Positions 1 through 11,387 of a stretch of 64,000 bases of DNA are shown one piece after another (the stretch's first letter is position 1; each line of letters opens with the position of its first letter). The notes beneath the pieces were generated by a model. That model did not search any database and had not been told where the DNA came from. It saw only the letters and a list, made by a program, of their open reading frames with translations. Both the position numbers and the translations under genes were made by a program. The DNA is taken from contig OZ023218.1 of the NCBI GenBank assembly GCA_963995525.1, forward strand, positions 51,168,541-51,232,540. Direction: 5' to 3'. The DNA is from Escarpia spicata (lineage: Eukaryota; Annelida; Polychaeta; Sabellida; Siboglinidae).

Positions 1-2540
1 CCACTGAACATTATCAAACTGTCAGATCTGTTAGACATGTAACATACTGACCATTGAACATTATCAAACTGTCAGATCTGTTAGACACGTAACATACTGA
101 CCACTGAACATTGTCAAACTGTCAGATCAGTTAGACACGTAACATACAGACCACTGAACATTATCAAATTGTCAGATCTGTTAGACATGTAACATACTGA
201 CCACTGAACATCATCAAACTGTCAGATCTGTTAGACATGTAACATACAGACCACTGAACATTATCAAACTGTCAGATCTGTTAGACACGTAACATACTGA
301 CCACTGAACATTGTCAAACTGTCAGATCTGTTAGACACGTAACATACTGACCATTGAACATTGTCAAACTGTCAGATCTGTTAGACACGTCACATACAGA
401 CTATTGAACATTGTCAAACTGTCAGATCTGTTAGACACGTCACATACAGACTATTGAACATTGTCAAACTGTCAGATCTGTTAGACACGTCACATACAGA
501 CTATTGAACATTGTCAAACTGTCAGATCTGTTAGACACGTAACATACTGGTCATTGAACATTGTCAAACTGTCAGATCTGTTAGACGCGTCACATACAGA
601 CTATTGAACATTGTCAACTGTCAGATCTGTTAGACACGTAACATATTGACCACTGAACATTGTCAAACTGTCAGATCTGTTAGACACGTGACATACTGAC
701 CACTGAACATTGTCAAACTGTCAGATCTGTTAGACACGTGACATACTGCCAACTGAACATTGTCAACCTGTCAGACACGTAACATACTGACCACTGAACA
801 TTATCAAACTGTCAGATCTGTTACACATGTAATATACTGACCATTGAACATTGTCAAACTGTCAGATCTGTTAGACACGTCACATACAGACTATTGAACA
901 TTGTCAAACTGTCAGATCTGTTAGACATGTAGCATACTGACCATTGAACATTGTCAAACTGTCAGATCTGTTAGACACGTGACATACTGCCACTGAACAT
1001 TGTCAAACTGTCAGATCTGTTAGACACGTCACATACAGACTATTGAACATTGTCAAACTGTCAGATCTGTTAGACACATCACATACAGACTATTGAACAT
1101 TGTCAAACTGTCAGATCTGTTAGACACGTAACATACTGATCATTGAACATTGTCAAACTGTCAGATCTGTTAGACACGTGACATACTGACCACTGTCAAA
1201 CTGTCAGATCTGTTAGACACGTGACATACTGCCAACTGAACATTGTCAAACTGTCAGATCTGTTAGACACGTGACATACTGACCACTGAACATTGTCAAA
1301 CTGTCAGATCTGTTAGACATGTGACATACTGACCACTGAACATTATCAAACTGTCAGACACGTGACATACTGCCAACTGAACATTGTCAAACTGTCAGAT
1401 CTGTTAGACATGTAACATACTGACCACTGAATATTGTCAAACTGTCAGATCTGTTAGACACGTGACATACTGCCAACTGAACATTGTCATACTGTCAGAT
1501 CTGTTAGACACGTGACATACTGCCAACTGAACATTGTCAAACTGTCAGATCTGTTAGACACGTGACATACTCACCACTGAACATTGTCAAACTGTCAGAC
1601 CTGTTAGACACGTGACATACTGCCAACTGAACATTGTCAAACTATCAGATCTGTTAGACACGTAACATACTGACCACTGAACATTATCAAACTGTCAGAT
1701 CTGTTAGACATGTAACATACTGACCATTGAACATTGTCAAACTGTCAGATCTGTTAGACACGTCACATACAGACCATTGAACATTGTCAAACTGTCAGAT
1801 CTGTTAGACACGTCACATACAGACTATTGAACATTGTCAAACTGTCAGATCTGTTAGACACGTAACATACAGACCACTGAACATTGTCAAACTGTCAGAT
1901 CTGTTAGACATGTAGCATACTGACCATTGAACATTGCCAAACTGTCAGACACGTGACATACTGCCACTGAACATTGTCAAACTGTCAGATCTGTTAGACA
2001 CGTGACATACTGACCACTGAACATTATCAAACTGTCAGACACGTGACATACTGCCAACTGAACATTGTCAAACTGTCAGATCTGTTAGACATGTAACATA
2101 CTGACCATTGAATATTGTCAAACTGTCAGATCTGTTAGACACGTGACATACTGCCAACTGAACATTGTCATACTGTCAGATCTGTTAGACACATGACATA
2201 CTGCCAACTGAACATTGTCAAACTGTCAGATCTGTTAGACACGTGACATACTGACCACTGAACATTGTCAAACTGTCAGATCTGTTAGACACGTGACATA
2301 CTGACCACTGAACATTATCAAATTGTCAGACACGTGACATACTGCCAACTGAACATTGTCAAACTGTCAGATCTGTTAGACATGTAGTATACTGACCACT
2401 GAATATTGTCAAACTGTCAGATCTGTTAGACACGTGACATACTGCCAACTGAACATTGTCATACTGTCAGATCTGTTAGACACGTGACATACTGCCAACT
2501 GAACATTGTCAAACTGTCAGATCTGTTAGACATGTAACAT
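1..2540. repeat. 50-bp minisatellite array (about 50 copies)
   Basis: Head-to-tail units of 50 bp fill the stretch from the left window edge. Each unit contains the core GTCAGATCTGTTAGAC, with an AGATCT palindrome, and a CACTGAACATTGTCAAA segment. Some units lack an internal block around TCTGTTAGA. Variants (TGACCACTG, AGACTATTG, TGCCAACTG) are interspersed rather than grouped. On the minus strand the array lies in the EEP nuclease intron that follows the exon ending at 3910. The array continues beyond the left edge. Confidence 0.97.
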
Positions 2541-2800
2541 ACAGATTTCTCAACACTGTCAAACACAAACTGCTAGATAAACAGAACTTATTCAAATTGC
2601 TCAAAGAGTAAACTTTCATGGCCCAAACAAATAGTCTAGCAATTAATTTGTTCATATCATTCTGTTTCAAACATGCGACAGTCAAGTTTGTTTCTTTACA
2701 GAATTTGCCAGAGATACCAAATGTGATTCCACCAGAGAGATTAGAATTGAACTACTCCAATAACATGTGTTAACTTCAATCAATGAAATTACACAGCATG
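2541..2800. other. Unique intronic spacer
   Basis: AT-rich non-repetitive sequence between two minisatellites in the EEP gene intron. No exon-like open frame with splice sites was seen on the minus strand, so the next exon should lie left of the window. Confidence 0.5.
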
Positions 2801-3909
2801 TAACACAGAGATGACAGTATTGGCACTCACAGAGATGACACAATGTTGACACTTACAGAGATGACACAATGCTGACACTTACAGAGATGACACAATTCTG
2901 ACACTTACAGAGATGACACAATGCTGACACTTACAGAGATGACAGTGTGTAAGAGATATGAGATGACAGTTTTGATATGTAGAGGTTGATGCATTGTTAC
3001 TTACAGAGACGACACAGCTTGATGACATTTAGAGAGGACTGTGGAATGACAGTGTGTTGACACATACATATTACCCAGTGTGTTGACACATATAGATGAC
3101 AGTGTGTTGAAACATACAGATGACATAGTGTTGACACATACAGATGACAGTGTTTTGACACATACATGACCTAGTGTGTTGACACATACAAATAACATAG
3201 TTTTGACACATACATATGACCTAGTGTATTGACACATACAGACGACACAGTGTGTTAACACATATGGGTGACCCAGTGTGCTGACACTTACAGATGACAG
3301 CGAGTTAACACATACAGATGAAAGTGTGTTGACACATACAGATGACCCAGTGTGTTGACACATACATATGAGTCTTTACACATACAGATGATGAAATGTT
3401 GTCACATTGACGTGACAGATTGTTCACACAGACGAGAATGTGTTGACATACACATGGCAGTATATTGACACATAGAGATGACAGTGTGTTGATACAGAGA
3501 TAACAGTGTGTTGATACATACAGGTGACAGTGTTGACACATAGAGATGACAGTGTGTTGACACATAGAGATGACATTGTGTTGATACATAGAGATGACAG
3601 AGATGGCAGTGTGTTGACACATAGAGATGACAGTGTGTTGATACATACATATGACAGTGTGTTGACACATAGAGATGACATTGTATTGACACATACACTT
3701 GAGAGTGTATCGATACATACAGATGACAAGTGTTGACACATAGAGATGACAGTGTGTTAACACATACAGATGACAGTGTGTTGATACATTCAGATGAGTG
3801 TTGACACATACATATGACCCAGTGTGTTGACACATACAGACGATGGTGTGTTGACACATACATATGACCCAGTGTGTTGACACATACAGATGACAGTGTG
3901 TTGACTTAC
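2801..3909. repeat. 24-31 bp minisatellite abutting a 5' splice site
   Basis: First about 30-bp units around ACAGAGATGACACAATG (2801-2960), then many 24-31 bp units of the type TGTGTTGACACATACAGATG up to the exon boundary. On the minus strand the real intron starts GTAAGTCAACACACTG and each later unit reads GTATGTGTCAACACACTG, so the array starts at the donor site of the exon ending at 3910 and repeats the first intron bases. Long open frames on the minus strand here are repeat artefacts. Confidence 0.9.
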
Positions 3910-4042
3910 AGAGAAGGCGAGCTGAGAGAGTACGACGCCGTGACTGTGGATTAGTTTGAACTGACTGGTGCGGAAGAACGTTGCCTCGCCGTCATCTGTG
4001 GTCAGGTCATTGCGCTTGATAAACACACCCTCGTAGCCCAGC
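3910..4042 (-). CDS. EEP nuclease exon 4
   Basis: Acceptor GGTTGTTGTAG at 4043, donor TTCTCT|GTAAGT at 3909, phase 0. Encodes LGYEGVFIKRND, DGEATFFRTSQF and a segment ending LSQLAFS, the expected continuation of the EEP fold. The exon is a 133-nt island between two minisatellites. Confidence 0.8.
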
Positions 4043-7000
4043 CTACAACAACCACACACTCTGTTTAGCTCTGGCAACAACCACATGCTCTGTCGAGCTC
4101 TAACAAAAACCACATGCTCCATCTAGCTCTGGCAACAACCACACTCTTGTCTCGCTCTGGCAACAACCACACACTCTTGTCTAGCTCTGCCAACAACCAC
4201 CCTCTGAGGGATCGCTCTGAAACAAGATATGCATGTGGCATATGCCCATTTGGGAACATCAGAGATAAAACTGTGCCTTTTCAAAATTGTATGTGCCCCA
4301 AATCAGTTGATTACGATTTCATTTTCATGATAGTATGATCGCTTAAATAACCAGGTAAGTGCGAACATTACTTTTTAAATATTAGGCAAGTAATCATGTT
4401 ATTATTTAATTTGTTTGAATTCTTTTCAGGATTGCCTGCGTGACATATTTCTGGGTATATAATATATAACTATCAATATCAACATGTTCAGAAATTTTTT
4501 TTGTTCAAAATATGTAACATCACAAAACTAGATACAGTCTGGGTATGTGTGCCCCATTTTGGACTCGTCATTCTGCTAGTCTACTACTGCATGGATAGGG
4601 CGGGCGGCTCTAACTGAGAAATACGATGCAGCAGTTTGTGATACTGGGGTACAACAATTCACATACGAGAGAGCACCACCTAAAATATTCAAAGAAGGAT
4701 GTTGATTAAACATGAAAAAATGTATACACTGAAGCACAGACGCATGGAATAGCCTCACACAGTCTGTGGTTGAGACTCCATCGGGGCAGTCTTTTGACAG
4801 GACATTAGATTATAAGTTCTAGAAAAATCACCCAAATACATTAGCCCAATTAAATTATACTATACACAGTAAGACTATTAGACTAGAAAATAGCAGACTA
4901 GAACATAGCAGTCTTTTTTCAAAGTTTACGACCCTGTGTGACAGAATTATCGCATCGACATGTAAATTTAGGCAAAACTATAGTTAATAACGGCAAAATC
5001 GAGGTGGGCCCGGATTCTACACAAGTACCCCTCAATTTTCTCAAACACATTTTTGTATATGTTTTTGGGGCACATACGGCAGAAAAGAATGCAGCATTTC
5101 AGTATAAAATGCGTCATTGACACGTTTCCCCAGTCCAAGAGAATATTTGCAGTCTGTCTAGCTCTAGCAACAACCACACGATTCATCTAGCTGTGGCAAC
5201 AACCACACACTCTGTCTAGCTCTAGCAATAAGTACACACCCTGTCTAGCTGTGGCAACAACCACACGCTGTCTAGCTCTGGCAACAACCACACACACTGT
5301 CTAGCTCTGGCAACAACCATACACCCTGTCTAGCTGTGGCAAAAACCACAAGCTCTGTCTAGCTGTGGCAACAACCACACACCCTGTCTAGCTCTGACAA
5401 AAACCACACACTCTGTCTAGCTCTGGCAACAACCTCACGCTCTGTATAGCTCTGGCAACAACCACACTGTCTAGCTCTGGCAACAACCACACACACTGTC
5501 TAGCTCTGGCAACAACCACACGTTCGGTCTAGCTGACAAAAACCACATGCTCTGTCTAGCTGTGATAAAAACCAGTTACCACACGCTTCATCTAGCTCTG
5601 GCAACAACCACACACTCTGTCTAGCTCTGGCAACAACCACACACTCTGTCTAGCTCTGGCAACAACCACACACTCTGTCTAGCTTTGGCAACAACCACAC
5701 GTACTGTCTAGCAGTGAAGTACTTATATCTGGAAGGTGGGCTGAAGGGTGCCAGTGAAGTACTTATGTCTGGAAGGTGGGCTGAAGGGTGCCAGTGAAGT
5801 ACTTACGTCTGGAAGGGGGGCTGGAGGGTGCCAGTGAAGTACTTATGTCTGGAAGGCGGGCTGCAGGTGAAGTACTTACGTCTGAAAGGGAGACTGGTGG
5901 GTGCCAGTGAAGTACTTACATTTGGAAAGTGGACTGGAGGGTGCCAGTGAAGTACTTAGGTCTGGAAGGCAGGCTGCAGGTGAAGTACTTACGTCTGGAA
6001 GGGAGACTGGTGGGTGCCAGTGAAGTACTTACATTTAGAAGGTGGATTGGAGGGTGCCAGTGAAGTATTTACGTCTGGAAGGTGGACTGGAGGGTGCCAA
6101 TGAAGTACTTACGTCTGGAAGGTGGGCTGAAGGGTGCCAGTGAAGTACTTACGTCTGGAAGGTGGGCTGAAGGGTGCCAGTGAAGTACTTACGTCTGGAA
6201 GGTGGGCTGAAGGGTGCCAGTGAAGTACTTACGTCTGGAAGGTGGGCTGAAGGGTGCCAGTGAAGTACTTACGTCTGGAAGGGGGGCTGGAGGGTGCCAT
6301 TGAAGTACTTGTATCTGGAAGGTGGGCTGAAGGGTGCCAGTGAAGTACTTACGTCTGGAAGGTGGGCTGAAGGGTGCCAGTGAAGTACTTACGTCTGGAA
6401 GGTAGGCTGGAGGGTGCCAGTGAAGTACTTACGTCTGGAAGGGGGGCTGGAGGGGGCCAGTGAAGTACTTACGTCTGGAAGGCGGGCTGCAGGTGAAGTA
6501 CTTACGTCTGAAAGGGAGACTGGTGGGTGCCAGTGAAGTACTTACATTTGGAAAGTGGACTGGAGGGTGCCAGTGAAGTACTTAAGTCTGGAAGGCAGGC
6601 TGCTGGTGAAGTACTTACGTCTGGAAGGGAGACTGGTGGGTGCCAGTGAAGTACTTACATTTGGAAGGTGGACTGGAGGGTGCCAGTGAAGTACTTACGT
6701 CTGGAAGGCAGGCTGGATTGTACCAGTGAAGTACTTACGTCTGAAAAGGAGACTGGTGGGTGCAAGTGAAGTACTTACGTCTGGAAGGCTGGCTGCAGTG
6801 TGCCTGTGAAGAAGTCCTTTCCGACCTCTTGCAGACAAACAATGTCAGCATCCAGGAAGGCAAGCTCCTGCAGCAAACGTTTGCTGCGAGCCTCTGTCAG
6901 CAGGTTGTCAGCACTGAGCCAGCTGTAGCTGCCTTCCTTGGCGCAGCGCAGCGCGAGGCACTCCGCCAACACGTTGTAAGACACCACGCTGAACTGTCTG

Positions 7001-9603
7001 GCCACATCCATGGCGCCACCTAGCGACTTGTTGGCGACAAACTCCCGAGTGAAGAGGTTGTCGTGCGCCTGGGGTGGGGCACCGAGGTTGTTGGAGACAG
7101 GAACGGACCCCGTGGCCGTGTGGTTGCTGTTAACCGGTGCAACTGGTGCTGCTAACTGCTGGGATGTGTTGGACGTGTCACCGTTCGACGACACGTTGGT
7201 CGGTGCTACAGTTTCTTGCTGTACAGGGGCCAGTGGTGCCTGCACTACCGGTGGTTGTATGACTGGTGCCTGCACTACTGGTGCCTGTACAACCGGTGCT
7301 TGCACTACAGGTGCCACAGGTGCTTGCACTACTGGTGCAACAGGTGCCTGTGCAATTGGTGCCTTGACCGGTGCTGCAAGGGCAGACACCTCTGGTGTGG
7401 GTGCTTCTGGTGCTGTCACCACCACCGCTGGCACTGGTCGTGGAGCCTCAGTGTTTGGGGCCTGAGGACTGGCCTGTGTGCCTGGCTGCTGGGGGTGCTT
7501 TGGGAGGGCGGCCACGATGGCCGGGCTGTCAGATGCTGGCACCTCGGCCTTGTCCACCACAACAAAGTCCTTCAACAAGTCCTTCGTGGCCTCCTGTGAG
7601 CCATCTGATGTGGCAGTAGGTGCTGGTCCGGCGGCCCCTCCTTCTGGCTCTACTACCTCAGCGGGCTTGGCCTCTTCCTCCGGTGCTGCTGGCTCCATCT
7701 TGGCATCTTCCTGTGGCTCTGCAGCAGGCTCCACTGCGGCCTGCTGCTGTGGCTCTACAGTCTTGCCAACAGCCTCCTCCTGGGGCTGGGCGGGCTCCAT
7801 GGCGGTTGGCTCAGCGGGCTTCATCTCTACATCCTGCTTTGTTTCTGCTGCCTTTGACTCATCTATGGCTTTCTCTCGTTCCTCCGTGTCCATCGCCTCC
7901 TCTGTCTTGCCCTCGGACACATCTACCTCCACTGTCTTCTGTTTCTTCACGGGCGACCCTCCCGCCATGTCCACAGACTTCCTCTTCCGCCCCCTCCGAC
8001 CGGGACTCGTCAACTCCCCTCCCTCCTCCTCCTTGGCTGCGGGTTCCTCCCCCGCAGCCTGCTCTCCGATCTTCTCCGCGGCGATTTTAGCCGCCCCCCG
8101 TCCACTGCGACGACTGGGAGGTGTCTTGGGGGCTGGGGCACGGGGGGAGCCACGTGTACGACGACCGGAGGAAGGGGGCGTCTCCTCAACCTTCTTCTCT
8201 TCCTCCTTCTCTGACTCAACGGGAGTTTCCTCCTCCTTGTCTGCCTTCGTCGAGGACATCTCTGTCGGTTGGTCGCCTCCTGCGCACCGAACAAACACAA
8301 CTTGGTTAGTTCCCACAGTTTCATATAGCTGCCTGTTGAAAGGAGCTTAGCCCAGTGGTAGTCTGTATTACATGTAGACGGACGTTTACAGTAGCATTTT
8401 GTTTCTGTAAATGCACAAGTTAACACTCTCAGAAACTCTGATCAAGTTGTCAGAATTACCTTCAAAGCTTTGCTGACTTCTGCCACATTGGTTTTAAATA
8501 TTCATATTATAAAAAAAATACATTTTCCAGTGTTTCAAAACCTAAAAAACTAATTACTGTTCAGAAGTCCGTCACCATAATTAAAAAATGTTCATCTAGA
8601 ACTGACGAATTCATTATTCTAGCAATTATATTGTTTCACTTGTAGCTATAATATAATGTTTATTGTTGTTTCATCAAGTATAAATTTTAATTTTTGTAAA
8701 CTTACCTCCAGATTCCTCATTCATTAACTCCTCCTCGCCCTCATCTGAAGATTCCTCCTTTTTGGCTGCCTTCCTCCCTCTGAATCTTCCTCGCCCCCTC
8801 GCACTCTTCCACCTTGCAGGGCTGAAGTAATCAGGTACACAAGAGGGTAAACATGGGGAGAAACTCGCAAACTACTACTCTCAATAGTACACCAATTTTA
8901 CCCAAACGGTCTTTGTCATACTGTCTTTGTTTGGTAGCAGTTTCTAAGCTAACTGAATCAAATGAGAACGTCATCACATTGATCACAACCAGTTGTTTTT
9001 GTCACTTCTCTTCTGGCTACAAGACATGGCGGTCAACCAGCAATGTAACACATAAACAGCTTTAGCTGGGTATACAGAAAATGTTGTGACTGAGGTGAGG
9101 CGATGGAGTGTCATTGAAGTAACACATTTTTCATATATCATAAACACTTCAAAATAAGATCTGTTCTATTTCCATTTATTTTTAGGAGACACTGCCACAA
9201 AGCTTCAGTACAACTGACCATTTACATGGGACAATTATGCTGCAACCTAATCACCCAGTGTTATTGCAGGTCATGTCAACCCAGCTTGCTGACGTCTCCA
9301 TTTGTTCATTTTGCAATGATCGGTGCATTAACCAATGCCTATAATTAATTATTAAACTTAAAACATTCTAAATCTGCCCTATGAATGCCACAACAGTACC
9401 ACCTGCTGTACATGTGCAGTGACTTACCCTCCTTTGGTTGCGGTGGGACTTGCTTTGGCTGCTTTGGGTGATGCCTTGGCTGCCCTGGCGGCGCGTGGCT
9501 TGGGCTCCTCCACTGGAGCTGCTGGCTCCGGAGCAGACTGCTGTAGACTCCGTCTCGTCACCCTCCGCTCCACATCAGGGTCTTGTTTTGCCCTGCGTGG
9601 CAT
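3910..9603 (-). CDS. EEP-family (CCR4/Angel/PDE12-like) nuclease gene, 3' end missing
   Basis: Four joined coding exons (9603-9428, 8821-8706, 8279-6779, 4042-3910) give 642 codons in one frame, ending in phase 0 at the last donor; the rest lies left of the window. Residues 1 to about 520 are a low-complexity Arg/Lys/Pro/Ala/Glu-rich tail with nuclear-localisation-like basic runs (GRRGRKRKS) and a tandem VVQAPV-type repeat near 7230-7370. The endonuclease/exonuclease/phosphatase fold begins about residue 528 with SYNVLAE (N533 expected to be catalytic) and DADIVCLQEV (E582 expected to bind metal), then GYEGVFIKR and DGEATFFR in the fourth exon. By family it should cleave phosphodiester bonds in RNA (deadenylase or 2',5'-oligoadenylate type); the subfamily is not resolved. 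The later catalytic Asp/His residues are outside the window. TGTGTAG just before the ATG suggests a 5' UTR intron. Confidence 0.85.
4043..4230. repeat. 29-bp minisatellite next to a 3' splice site, right part
   Basis: Units like TCTAGCTCTGGCAACAACCA, about 29 bp. The minus-strand sequence reads GTGGTTGTTGCCAG, and the real acceptor of exon 4 is GTGGTTGTTGTAG, so the array starts within the splice-acceptor tract. The same array resumes at 5150. Confidence 0.85.
4231..5149. mobile_element. Insertion splitting the 29-bp array
   Basis: About 0.9 kb of unrelated AT-rich DNA separates two blocks of the same minisatellite. Subterminal inverted motifs occur: GTATGTGCCCCAAA near 4290 and TTTTGGGGCACATAC near 5066. 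No coding capacity. Probably a non-autonomous transposon; exact ends and target duplication were not found. Confidence 0.45.
5150..5712. repeat. 29-bp minisatellite, left block of the same array
   Basis: About 20 copies of the TCTAGCTCTGGCAACAACCA unit, joining directly onto the 40-bp array at about 5710. EEP intron 3 therefore consists of donor-derived repeats, acceptor-side repeats and one insertion, with almost no unique sequence. Confidence 0.9.
5705..6778. repeat. 40-bp minisatellite made of copies of an exon end plus 5' splice site
   Basis: About 27 units. On the minus strand each reads roughly TTCACTGGCACCCT, then CAGCCCACCTTCCAGAC, then GTAAGTAC. This is the last 32 nt of exon 3 (FTGTLQPAFQT) plus the first 8 nt of the intron. 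The real exon/intron junction at 6779/6778 is the first unit, so the intron opens with about 27 tandem candidate donors. The unit is not a multiple of three. Confidence 0.95.
6779..8279 (-). CDS. EEP nuclease exon 3 (large; start of catalytic domain)
   Basis: Acceptor GTGCGCAG at 8280, donor CCAGAC|GTAAGTAC at 6778. Encodes most of the disordered tail and the first part of the EEP domain up to TGTLQPAFQT. Its last 32 nt plus the first 8 intron nt are the unit of the adjoining 40-bp minisatellite. The long plus-strand frame at 7478-8350 is an antisense shadow. Confidence 0.85.
8280..8705 (-). other. EEP intron 2
   Basis: AT-rich intron; no repeat or coding signal seen. Confidence 0.6.
8706..8821 (-). 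CDS. EEP nuclease exon 2
   Basis: Acceptor TTACTTCAG at 8822, donor GGAG|GTAAGT at 8705. The phase joins exon 1 and exon 3 without a break. Encodes an RG-rich basic patch (ARGRGRFRGRKAAKK) followed by an acidic patch (EESSDEGEEE). Confidence 0.75.
8822..9427 (-). other. EEP intron 1
   Basis: Unremarkable intron; no repeat array at either junction, in contrast to intron 3. Confidence 0.6.
9428..9603 (-). CDS. EEP nuclease exon 1 (start codon)
   Basis: Begins MPRRAKQDPDVERR; basic, Ala/Pro/Lys-rich. ATG at 9603-9601, donor AGG|GTAAGT at 9428/9427, phase 2. A possible acceptor (TTGTGTAG) sits just upstream of the ATG, so transcription probably starts further right. Confidence 0.75.
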
Positions 9604-10367
9604 CTTGAGTCACTCTACACAACAGTAAACATCTCACTGAGACAACCTGCAAACTCTTTTATTAATGAGCAGTGTCACCGTCACGTAATGGTACCACTGT
9701 CAAGACAGTGGTTCTCTGGTTTGGACTCGGGCTCAACTCCATTTCGAAATGTTTCTGAATCTTACTTAAAATTGTGTTAATGAACAATTTAATACATTTA
9801 TTATAATTAGAGGTATATACATCTTTTAACTGACAAGTTAATTTGATGCACTTAAATTTATAATCTCCTATAACACGTTTATAATTTTTTTTAAAGTTCT
9901 ACGGCTACTGCAAAGTTTGCTGTACTTTTTCAAAATGATTTTACTGGTATATCTGGTAAAAATTGAAGTTTGGAAAAGTTACAATTACAGATTTGCAGCA
10001 CTTATTGCTTGTGACAAAGCTAGTATTACTAATTCCTATATGAAACATACAATTCTGGAAATCTTATAAAAAGAAAGACACTGAAAGACGTGGTGCACCA
10101 GAGGACTTGATCATCAATTGTTGGTTGGAAAACAGCAGTAAAAATCCTATAAGTGTGAGGTTCAAAACATGTGTAGTGGCAAGAAACTGTAGTGGCCATC
10201 TAACTGTTGCATAGCAGTGATGATATCATTTTTGTTTCTAGATAATACATCTACCTCTATGAAAAGCTTACGTTTATAAATTCTTCATGCCACACACACC
10301 AGATGAAATATTTTATCAAATTGCTCAAAATGTTTCTTTGCAAATTTCGGTAGCTTTGCATATATAC
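9604..10367. other. Upstream/intronic region of the EEP gene
   Basis: AT-rich sequence without supported genes. It may contain the rest of a 5' UTR intron. Confidence 0.4.
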
Positions 10368-11387
10368 CAGGGCTCAAAATTATGTTTGTCCGTTAGCCCG
10401 AGACAACTGGATTTGCCATCGGACAAGTGAAATTGGTACTACTTGTTGTCCGTGGGACAACCTAGCTACTTACAGCCAGGACAACTAGAAAATTAGTACT
10501 AAGTTGTCCGTTCTCTAAAACATCTGTCATACAGTAAATTTCTTCAGTTGTTCTCTAATGACGTTAAACAAACACAAAATAAACCGCAAGAAATACAGCA
10601 GACACTGTTTGTCATTTTGAAAATTAAAGCCATAGTCAACAGGGCATTTGCAAACGAGTGTCTGCCTTTTTTTGGGTACCAGGGCATCTCTAAAAAAGGG
10701 CAGAGCATAACGCCCTGCAAATTTGACCTAGGCAGAACACTGTTTTGAGAAACCTTGGTTGTTCATGCTGCATGACTGATTTGTCTGCCTATTCTGGGCA
10801 AACTTAACAGGTGTTTTCAAATGTAACCATGACATTATTTTCATAGAATATTTTGTTTGTCAAGGCAAAACATGTGAAATCAAAGGACATTTCGTGGTCC
10901 AACATTTGTGAAACCCTCTTTGTTTCAATGCACTGAATGTTCTCTGTGAAACATTAATGTTCTGGTCATTACAATGATCATATTGACAGTTCAATACAAA
11001 TAAATGTTTACTGTTTGTCTTCACAGCACCTATTCCAGGGCATTTCCATGAAAATGGTCATAATGGGTTTTTTATTTCCAAAGAATATTATTATTTATGG
11101 TGGGACATAATTTAAAGTTGAAGAAAAACAATTTCGAATGTTTGCAAGCTGCATTATGTGAAAATGCTCCATTCAAACATTCAGCACAGAATTTTCAAAA
11201 TTCATTCATCCAAAATATAAATAATCAGGTGCCCCTTTTCACCCTATTTTCTAATTCAATTTGGGTTTGACTAATTGATACTCCTTCATGAGGCCTTGCT
11301 GTCATGTATTTTGAAAACAACAATTCCAAGACTATGCTGTATTTTTCAGGAAAGGCTTCCAGACATGGGTTGTGAAATTGATATAAC

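Noticed and set aside
1..2540. CRISPR-like regular repeat spacing
   Set aside because: Whole units repeat, with no unique spacers; eukaryotic minisatellite.
3001..3883. Minus-strand frames of 120-192 codons near 3-3.9 kb
   Set aside because: Repeat translation within an intron.
7478..8350. 290-codon plus-strand open frame
   Set aside because: Antisense of the low-complexity EEP exon, whose minus-strand frame has conserved domain motifs and proper splice sites.
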